Source: Pomphorhynchus laevis (taxonomy: Eukaryota; Acanthocephala; Palaeacanthocephala; Echinorhynchida; Pomphorhynchidae). Taken from it: 64,000 nt of DNA. This document shows, one piece after another, positions 37,445 to 48,214 of the stretch (its first letter is position 1; every line of letters begins with the position of its first letter). Below the pieces are notes generated by a model that was given only the letters and a program-made list of their open reading frames with translations, made no database searches and had not been told where the DNA came from. A program made the position numbers and the translations under genes. The stretch is taken from NCBI GenBank assembly GCA_012934845.2, contig WNNJ02001766.1, positions 124,001 through 188,000 of the forward strand, written 5' to 3'.

Positions 37445-38245
37445 TTGTAGAAAAATCAAAAAGAGTCAAATAATTTTTGTTTTCAAATTTTCAACCACTT
37501 CTCGACAACAACTTACGAGGTTATGTCGAGGTTATTACACTCGACAACAACTTCGAGGGTAATAACCTTGATCCCGACAACAACTTCGAGAACCAGTGCT
37601 TCTAGATGATAGTATAAACGCGTGTTGAAGAAGATTAAATGTGCGATCGTTTCTTATACTATGTAAAGCCGGTAACAAAATATTTAAATTTTCCGTTTTG
37701 GTTCTCATAGTACCGTATGTTGTAAACGTGACCTAATATTTCTGGTTTATTCAAAATTAAACTAAAATATGAAAAGATTAATGGGATCTACCGCATATTG
37801 TGTAATGGTTGCGCGGCTTATTACGTTGAGCAAACAAGTGAAAAACTTGCTGTTCGATTATTGGGTCACAAGCAGACACTACGTCTTGGACATGTCAGCT
37901 CAGCAGTTTGGAATTACTTTGCCGCCAACGGCCACGACATAAATTTTGCCGGTGCGGAAATTATAGCCCACGAAACTGATAGGTCTACAAGGCAAGTAAA
38001 AGGAGCTATCATATTGCATTACCTTGATCCCGACAACAACTTCGAGGGTAATAAACCGGATGTGCCTATCCACTTGATTACAAATGGCAAATTTATTTTT
38101 CCAGATTACCTTTCGATATGTTTCTTCCAGATTTGGGTTTGCTATATATGTTTGTTATAACGTGTGCAATGACGTTTTCCTGATGTTGACCGCAGAAGTG
38201 GTTGAAAATGTGAAAACAAAAATTATTTGATTCTTCTTGATTTTT
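37445..38245 (+). mobile_element. Penelope-like GIY-YIG fragment with inverted flanks
   Basis: A 120-codon open frame (37798-38160): CNGCAAYYVEQTSEKLAVR (GIY-YIG core, with YVG changed to YVE), then HKQTLRLGHVSSAVWNYFA and GHDINFAGAEII, typical of the nuclease of canonical Penelope-like elements rather than the Naiad version. The flanks are inverted copies of about 55 bp: 37448-37503 on one side and 38190-38245 on the other (GAAGTGGTTGAAAA then ACAAAAATTATTTGA). The phrase GACAACAACTTCGAG recurs near 37510-37600 and inside the ORF. The right flank carries a hammerhead-like core. No RT is present, so this is a fragment. Confidence 0.65.
38174..38217 (+). ncRNA. Hammerhead-like ribozyme at the Penelope fragment's 3' flank
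   Basis: GTTTTC (stem I, 38174-38179), CTGATG, TT, GACCGC (stem II), AGAA loop, GTGGTT, GAAA, short stem III, then GAAAAC (stem I, 38212-38217). Stem II is 6 bp with two G-U pairs and stem I is 6 bp. One core position (A9) reads T and stem III is minimal, so activity is doubtful. Hammerheads in the terminal repeats of Penelope-like elements are established. Confidence 0.55.
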
Positions 38246-39249
38246 CTACTATTTTAAAATGAAGTACAACATTTTTTACTTTTGGGTGTGTTATTTTGCA
38301 ATGATTTATACTGGGAAATTTATTAAATATCAATTTTTTTATTCGTTTTAAATATCATTTTTTAAATTCATTTTTAAATATCATTTTTATTCGAATAAAA
38401 TTTATTCGACTACAATTTTTGTTTGGTTACAATTAGGAAAGTTCCGAGGAACGATGTTTTAAGTGTTTTTCATTTGCTGTGAAAAGTTAATTTTCACATT
38501 AAAGTATACAGATATGTGATCATCTCAAGTAACCTAATGAAAAATTAACTCACAAAGATTTTTAACTTAAACGTTTGCTTACTTTCGTTCACTTAAAGAA
38601 CGTAAGTAAACTAACGTTCGTTAACTTACATTTGCTGATATATATATATATATCAATGACGGTTTACGATGTTTATGTCATTAAATATTAAGTTAATAAA
38701 AATCCAATGTAAATTAACTGTTCTTTGTATAGTCGCCGCGTAGCAAACCATCAACATGACACACTAGCGAACAGTTTTACGTAAGCGCATTTTGCGCAAT
38801 GCTATTCAATTAATTTAATTATACGTTAAATAATTTAAAATATTCAAATTATTTAAGATATTTAAAAATTTCTCTTTTGGTCTTTATTTAAAAAGCATCA
38901 AAGGTTAAAAATATAAATTCCAAATAATCATTGACAATTTCATCAATACAGTTAAGTCGTTTAGGAATTAAAATATTATTTTTTAATTTAATATCTGAAT
39001 TATTAAAATTTAGTAGAAATAAAATTTATATTTTTTTTATAAAGTAGCAATAAAAATACTATATTCGATGTTTATTTTTGTCTCTAGAGTTTGTTTAAAA
39101 GGGTAACAAGTATTCTGAATTGTGCATCTAATTTTTTTAAAGTACTTAATTATTAAACAAATTATAATTTTTTATAAAAAAATTTAATTTTTTAAACCTT
39201 ATGTTTATTATTTAAAAAATTAATTTTAAAACGAAAGTTTACCATTAAA
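38246..39249. other. Intergenic, AT-rich
   Basis: No gene seen. A short TA run is at 38639-38653. It lies between the convergent DPH5 and calcium-sensor genes. Confidence 0.5.
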
Positions 39250-39965
39250 ACTTAAAACAAACGGTCTGACGACCCTCCTCCGCTGATGATCTTCATCATA
39301 CTTGCAGCATTACCCCGCTGAACGGCTACACTGATCAAGTGGAATATGAAAGCACGAGCTCGAGGTTTGGAAGTTGCGCAGATTAAACGAGTGCCAAGTT
39401 TATGAACGAACGCGAGAGAAAGTGGCCCGATCGCTCCTGTGCTTTCAACTGCCACTGGCTTGAACATGTATTGACGGCTATCAATGTTAGCGTATTTGCG
39501 AACTTTCTTAGTTTCGACGTTATTTGCCGCACTAGCCGATCTGTATAACGAAATGCAAAGGTTACTATGTGATGTTGTATCCACACAAGTTAAGTTCCAT
39601 AGAAGCAGTCTACCGGACGACCAGACAATGAGTGTTCCACCGTCAAGTTGTTTGTCGTCAACCCTGATGTAGGCTCCAACCGTGAAATAAAGCCAGCGGA
39701 AGTCAATGTCATCTTTAGGAGATTGCTTAGCCTGTGAATCTATACGGTATCGACTTCGTTAACGCAGATGCACCGATAAGGAGCACACAACCGGATTCCC
39801 AGTCTGATTGCAACGGTGATTGTAATGCTAGAGTCATCTAATCGAGTGCCTATTGAGATAACGGTTATGACGTTCAGAAAATCACCGGCGTGATCGCTAT
39901 ACACTGCTAGAAGCCTAGCGAGGGTCTCACTAAAAGTTGTTGAGTCCATAAGGGCAGCTTGCTTG
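39250..39965 (-). mobile_element. LINE family B fragment, minus strand
   Basis: Read downward: GDFLNVITVISIGTRLDD and IRLGIRLCAPYRCIC (39890-39760, start of the zinc knuckle), then after a gap KKVRKYANIDSRQYMFKPV, VESTGAIGPLSLAFVHKLG and ISVAVQRGNAASMMK (39500-39290). It aligns with the 3' parts of the copies at 22640 and 33700. Both ends are missing. Confidence 0.6.
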
Positions 39966-40122
39966 ACCGAGTAAATAAGATATGCTTAATGTTTCCGTAT
40001 CATATTTCTTATATCATATTATAAAAATAATTTTTTAAAAATTATAAAACATTTTTATAAAAAACACATTTTTGTTTATTATAAAAATATAACAAATGCA
40101 TACATTATATAAATTACAAATC

Positions 40123-43100
40123 TCACTGTATGTTATCATTTTCAGCGGATAGTAATCTAACCAGTTCTTCGTCATTAATAAAACAATCAATAAATTCCTT
40201 TTCAGATACCATATGATCGTGATATTTCTGCATTCGGATCATCATTTGATTGGCTTTTGTTGCTGCGTTTGTAATATTGCTGGGATCTTCTGAATTTTTT
40301 AATTCATATAACGCCCGCAACACTTTTGATATTTCAGACTCGCTCAATAACCCGTTCTTGTCCAAATCAAATATTTCAAATATTAAAGCTAATTGTTCTC
40401 TAATGTCATCTTAAGAAAAGGAAAATTTAGGTCAAATGCTTGTCTAGGTGCAATGTTTTAATTCATTTCAGTATTTATTCTGAATCGAATGTAATACATT
40501 ATAAAATTTATAATATTATAATAAGCATATATTGATATAATACAATATGATATTAAGAATATTATAATATTATAAAATTAAAGTATTATTATAGGTAATA
40601 TAAATATATTTAAATAAATTTATTATGAATAATTTTAATTCATATTTCATTTATTATGTCCAATACTAAAATAATACAAGCAAACAAAGTTGATTGAAGT
40701 TTGTGCCCGTCGTGTTTAAACTACTAATTTTAGTCTGGTTGTATAAATTATAACTAGTAATTTACTTGAGAAATTCGCCTGCAATGCTTTATTTATTAAT
40801 TTCAGTCTCGATTTATAAATTATAGCTAGTAATTTACGAAATGACCATTAAATTAATTGCTACAATAAGGAAAGTTCTGTAGAAGAACGTTTAAAATACT
40901 AACGGCTGCTAAACGCGGGCGGTCACGGCCTGCGTCTAGTAGATTGAATATCCTTAATTTAATGATTAATGTTATTTTCAATAGAAAATAACAAAACAAA
41001 ACTTTTACAAATATTAGGATATAAAATAAGTGTCAAATTAATGTATGCTTGCGACAATCTCCGTTTTAATTCCTTTCAAGTAGAATTAAGTTTGTAAATA
41101 TTACATTTCGAAAAGTTAACGAATAAATACCTGACAGTAAGACGGCATACACGCTAAAAAATTCGAAAAAGGAGATACTATTGTCACGATTAGAATCCAT
41201 TGCTAAGAAAATTGATCTACAAAAACGTTTCGGATTTCCATTTGGGTGGAATGATTTAAAAACTTTTCGTAGTTGCTTTTCAGACAGATAACCATTTGGG
41301 CAATCAACAAGAAAGCCAGCATAGAATTTGTAGATCTAAAGCAGATATCAATTTGCATTTTATTAAGTAAATACAGGATGCTAAATATTTAATTTTTATG
41401 ATTTATATGATTGTTGTCTGTTTTTCAACAATTTTTACTAAATTCTTTTAATAATTATTTAAAAAAAATAATTTGTAATTTTGTTTTCATTTACAAATAG
41501 ATCGCTAATTAGCTGTTTCATATATTACAAAATATATTTCAAAATATATTAGAGTATATATTTAAAGTATTCCTGACAAAAATATATTCCTACAAAAATA
41601 TTAAAATAATATAATAATACATTAATATATATTAAATATATATAATATATATTATATTTAAAAAATTATATTTATTATAATTGTATAATATTATTTTTTA
41701 ATATTATATATTAAAAAAATATATAATATATTAAATATTAAATATATAAAACCATTATATATTAATATTATATTTATACTTTTTCTGGCAAAAATATGTA
41801 CTTCAAATACTCAGTTTTTATTGATTTTTTTCTTATTTTTGAAAGTGTGTGGATTAATTAGTTCTTCATATGCGCTTGACCTCAAGTGCTTCTAATACCG
41901 GACAAGTGTCTCAATTGAATCCTGAAGAAAAGAATAAAAAGGAAGCTAGATTGGGACCCCATATTTGGTTGGAGTCGAGAAGAAAAAAGGAGGCGAGAAA
42001 GAAGAAATATGTATATAAAACGTTTTTTACTTTAATAAATCATCAATTATTATATTCGAACAATTAATCAGATAAAAATTAAAAATAAAAATATGAGAAA
42101 AAACACGCACTGTTTCATATATTACAAAATATATTTCAAAATATTAATATTATATTTATAATTTTTCTGGCAAAAATATGTACTTCAAATACTCAGTGTC
42201 CTAATTTAAATATAATTTGGTAGAAATGAACGATAATTTATTACGATACTGGCACGGATAATTATCGGCCTTATTCATGATAAGAGCAAATGTTCAAATT
42301 ATCTTAACATGTTCACTGATCTAGATTTATCACCAAATAACAACAGCTCCCAAAATATTTTTCTGTGTAGAGCCGATTCGCTCAGTAAGCACATATTTGT
42401 ACAATAAATAATTTTAAAAATGGAAATATCTTTACCTTCAAAGGAATTTTTATAATCCTGTGTTTTTATCAACGGATTCATAGATAACATGTCATGTAAT
42501 ACAATAAAGATGAAAGGCCATAAGGAAAAGCTGCTATGTTATCAGGTTTCGGGCCCTACTTCTCGACCCAACATAGCCGCAGAGCCAAATACATGCTGAT
42601 TCCTCTGGTGAAATTTGTTTTTTTAGTATCTTACTCTATACAAAGAATATTATTTATTATCCATAATTTTTTTCGCATAATACTATTTTGTTGATTTATA
42701 TATTGTAAATTTAATATTTTAATATTTTTTCGATTTATACTTCTTCACTATAAGAAATAAAAATAAATACATGCTCATGATATATTTCCTTTTATGAAAT
42801 GTGATTATATATAGTAATACCTTATTAAAAAACAGTATACTGTTAACTCTCAACCCACAATTTATTTATAAATTTGTTGTTCAGTCATGGAAACTAACTG
42901 ACAAAAGAAGACAGTGAATAGATATTTATTGAAATCGAGTTTTCGATAGCTAACTGCTATCATCATCAGGATAAAATCATATAATTTATTCTGCTGATAA
43001 TAGCAGTTAGCAATCGGAAATTCGATTTCATCAAAAATTAAAATTAATACGATGTGGTCGTATCGTGCAAGGAGATTCAAAGCCACAATGGGGTTATGAT

Positions 43101-46100
43101 GCAGAATTGTGGGGGCGTTAGTTCCGTTCCGAATGCCGCTCTTGGCAAGGCACTGAGCCAAGCCCAAGCTTTTGAACACGACACTGCATGTAGTCGGGCA
43201 TGATCTATTTTGCTAGATGATTGTATCAGCTGGGTCGTTGCAATATGGTCGATAAGCCGTGAAGCTGAAGATTGACCATCCTCCTTAGATGGTATGAAGT
43301 GAAAGCACATCGCGGTTCTTAGGGTTATCAGAAGCGACCAGACTGTATACCTCTCCGACCTGCTTCACGCTATGGATTAATTCACTCTGGGTTTGTGCAG
43401 CATTGTATCTTAGACCGAAACCATCCAGACGGATTGGGAGTATTATCTCTTATTTGGTGGCTTAGTCAAGTTAGCACGCGCATAAGTTATTAACTGTTCA
43501 AGAGAGTTAATAGAATGCTTATTGAAATCGAGTGTTTGATTGCTAACTGGTATCATCATCAGAATAAAATCATATAATTTATCCTGATGATGATAGCAGT
43601 TAGCTATCGAAAATTCGATTTCAATAAACATCCTATTCACTCTCTCATTTGATCAGTTAATTATAATTTATATGTATTAATTAGATCTAGTTTTTATAAG
43701 ATTAAATTGTTTTCATAAATCAAATCTATACTAGATAAAATATCAATTATAATTTACAATTTATTATATTAATAATTCTTCTAGTCGTGGCACGATATTA
43801 TCCTGACAGGTATTGCTCTTATTCTTGGTACAGCAGGACTCTACTAATTGGCCTTGGTGGGTCTCATCAGCTGCAGTTGATGATTTTATTTACACACGTT
43901 AAGTACACATACTAGTGATGTAATAAATACATGTAATGGTGCTATTATAGCCTTCATAACTAATGACCTATCGAAATTAATTAAATAATAAAAAATTAAT
44001 GGTGTTATTGCAGGGCTAGGAACTTGACGTTGGTATCTAAAAAACACTTAACAGTAAAATTATTTGTAAAGGCAATATAAACTTTAATATTGAAATGTTT
44101 AGCTGACATCTAAATACATTTGAGTCAATGTATTTAGATGTATTTAGTGTATCAATGTATTTAGTCAATGGAAGTGGTCAATTCCCTGAATTGACCACTT
44201 CCATTATTTATTCTTCCACGTCATTCGATTACAGATTTTTAAAAGTGTAAAATTTGTAATCGTGAATGAAAGCTTCAAAATAATAAATGTTACTTAGCAG
44301 ACATTTAATAGCTGTAATAAATACATTTAATGTACATTACAGGCATTATTCGTGTTTTTTATGCAGGTGATGGTGCTATTATAGTCTTCATAACTAATGA
44401 CCTATCGAAATTAATTAAATAATAAAAGCATTTATGGTGTTATTGCAGCTTCTAAACATAAAAATGTTCAAAAGCTGAATATAAAATTGTAAAAAGTGTG
44501 AACATAAAAATATCATCTTGATTTGTCATTATTAAATTTACGTGAAATTTTCTACTGCAGTAGCATGGGTAATATTTTGATTAAATGAACAGTCAGCTAA
44601 AATGAACTAAATTGTGTGATATGACATAACTGAAGTGTTCGTCATGTTTTTCTAATTACAAATTGTGTATAAAACGGAAGAAAACTTATCATTTTTATTT
44701 CCAGTTTGCTGCTCAAGGGAAACTGTAACGTTGCTATCAAGTGATGTACAAGGCATGTGATTATTTGTCGCAATTTCTTCATAGAGTTCCTTCAACTGAA
44801 ACAGATATTCCGATAAAATATTGCTTACCTGATGATATATACATGGACGATGTGTATACAGGGTTGACAACGGATGATGACAATTTTAAGGATTTAACTG
44901 AATCCAACGAGCTGGCAGTAATTAATATTGATTTAGAACACAATAGAAATGCTGTTGGCATGGACCAAAAACAACATGAGTTAAAAGGTGTCAAAGATAT
45001 TTTGTCATATCCCTATCACTATTTAGAATCTAACCAGGTGCATGATTTTGAAGATTATGAGAAAGGAGTTGTTAACTATACTATGCCAGAAAGTTACGGA
45101 GATGGCATTAGTCCAGCCGATCTGGATGACTGTCTTGCAGACTACATATGTGAGCAGGATAAAATTCCGCTAACAACACAGCGATTGGCAAGCATGGATT
45201 GGGTACCACTGCCGCTAACTTCATATATTCATTGGCAACCATTAACAACTTATCGAAACATTCGAATACTCAATAATAATGTAGAAATCGAAAGCATGAG
45301 AAAGTAACGACGTTCAATATTTTAGTAGGCAATTTATTTTGAAAAATAACAATTAGTTTATTATCAATTGAAATTCAAATTTAGTTCTTGTTCGTGTTAA
45401 ACATATTCCATTTTTATAACATAGGATTCACAATCAAAGTGAGACTTTTCACGACCCAATTGAGACTTTCCATATCAAATCAGCTAATTGAGCCTATGTA
45501 TTTAGTCTCCGATAAAATATTGCTTGCCTGATGCATCCCTTTGAAGAAGGACTTTTTAATAGCCCAAGTAGGAAATCCACTACTTGAGCACATGGCCATT
45601 TTCAGATAGCTACTTGAACAAATGGCCTTCGCTCTCAAAAAATGAAGAAGACGCAGAAAATCTTCCACTTTTTAATATATAATATTATATTATGATAAAT
45701 TATACTATTATACTTAATAATATTAAATAATATATAATAATATATATAATAATATTATTAAATAAAAAATATTATTTAATAATATTAAATTATTAAATTA
45801 TAATATTATGTTAATTCTCCAATCTACAATATTGGCATACTTGTTAACCTTTTGTAAAACACAACTTTCTACGAGGTCTGCAGAATATCTTATTATATTT
45901 ACATAAAGGAAAGATAACAGACCATATTTTTATTTTGTTAAAGTTCATTGAATATTGTTATCTGCATTATTTAGTCTCTTCAAGATGCAATCTGGGTATG
46001 ATGTTTTCAAAAAAATAAAAATTAAATAAAAATTTTTAACTCAACAGTTTAAACTTATTTAAAAAAATATTTTGATGATTTATATATTCGGCATTTTTTG

Positions 46101-48132
46101 TTTGATTTTATTTTTATAGTAGCATAGTATAAAATATGTATCTATTAAATTATTTAAATGATTTTGTAGAAAGCCAATGTCGTTATAAAAACGATTTTTA
46201 AAATGCTCATTTAAAATGGATTTTAAAAGATAAATTTTTAAAATGCATAGAAACATTTTGCGTTTAAATAATGTAAAGTTAAATAAATAGATTATTTATA
46301 GATTTTAAGATTTATTGTTGTTCTAATTATGGTACGGTATTATACTCACAAGTATTGTTCCTATTCTTGATGCAGCAGGACGCTACTAATCAGCCAGGTT
46401 GGGTCTTATCAGCTGCTGATCCGGACCTACATTTCAGTTTCGACCCTTATTATCTACTTATTCCGTACACTGGTACTGATCGGATTTGAACTCAGGACAT
46501 CTGTATTGTGATTCAACGCTACATCCACTAGGCTGGTTGCTCTAATAATACCTATGAAGATAATATCGTGCCACAATCAGAAGAATTTCAGGTCACGAAT
46601 GCAATCAAGTTAAATTAAAAACATTCATTTGGCTATCATGGGGAAGTTGAAACAACTTTGTCTTGCGGAATTGGATCCTGAATGTCGCAAACGCGGATTA
46701 AACTATGCCGGTCCCAAAGCTGAACTTATAAATCGATTAAGTAATTATATTTTACTTTTAACCAATACAAACCGAAAGAACGTTACTGATTATACATCTT
46801 ATATAAATGATTCGAATACGATATGTCAATCAACTCCACATTATAAAATATTAATCAATTGCGATAATGAAAACTGTCCCGTTCTTACTCAGATGTATCT
46901 TAAAGAAGAATCTTGCATTGATTCTTTACGATGTATATGTCATATTTGCCTATGTCAAGCTATGCGATCTATTCAAGTAGTACTAAAACCACAGAACAAT
47001 ACACATATGGCTAGATCCTCTAAACTTGATGGTGGGAGATCACATGTCGTAAGAACGTTTATGAATTCATCTAGCATAATCATCAGAAACATGCGACATA
47101 CCCGTAAATACATCACAAATTCTGTTAGAACACAACATATGCTGGATAGTCTCTTACCGCAAGAGAGCTTAATCTCTCCCCTACTATTCAACCTTTTTGT
47201 ACAGGACTACGACGTATCTCTAGATCATTCAATATGCGTTAAATATGCAGATGACGTCACTATTCTAAATTCCGCACCAAGTGTACATATATCAAATCGC
47301 TCGCTTAAATTCGAAATTGATGAACTTCTTAAATGGTGCTCAAAAAATAGTCTGCAAATAAATAGCACGAAGTCTAAAATAGTACATTTCTGCTTAAAAA
47401 GATCATTCTCAAAACAACTTCTTGATTTTGGATTTGAAAGGGTGAACAGCTTAAAGATCATAGGAATGAGATTTAGCGACAATCTGTCATGGCACTTACA
47501 TATAGATGATTTGATACGTAAATGCGCACCCTGACTATATTTACTGTGCAAACTTAAACTACAGGGAGCGCTTCCACATCAAATCGAACAAATATATACA
47601 GCAACCGTAATTCATTTGCTAACTTTTGGATATCCCGTTCACATAAACATGTCCGTAGAATATGTTCGTCGACTAAAAGTAATCCATAACTATGCACAAC
47701 GCATTGCGGAGAAACCATTTGCATCATTAGACGATATTTTGCAGAATCTCTTTTTATGCACAGCTGGAAACGCGAAGTTGCTCGAAAGATTAGGTGCGGC
47801 AGAAGAAATAAATAACAGAAACATCAGAAACATGCGACATACCCGTAAATACATCACAAATTCTGTTAGAACACAACATATGCTGGATAGTTTCCTGCAC
47901 CGTGATATTACTTACCATAATAAAAGAATAAATCCTCAATTCATATAAAATGACAAAACTCATTTCATCTCGATGATTAACTCAATTTTCTGACAAACGC
48001 TGATTTTTAATTTTTACATCTTTTTTGTTCTTACTCTAATTTTTACAAATCGAATTTCTTTCTATATGAAACCTCTTGTATATGAGCTAAAAAATACTTG
48101 ATCTGCATTTCGTAAATAAAGTGATTTTGATT

Positions 48133-48214
<82 letters not shown>

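Noticed and set aside
46470-46545. Functional tRNA gene
   Set aside because: Only A and B boxes resemble a tRNA; acceptor and T stems do not close, and the body is shared with another repeat copy.
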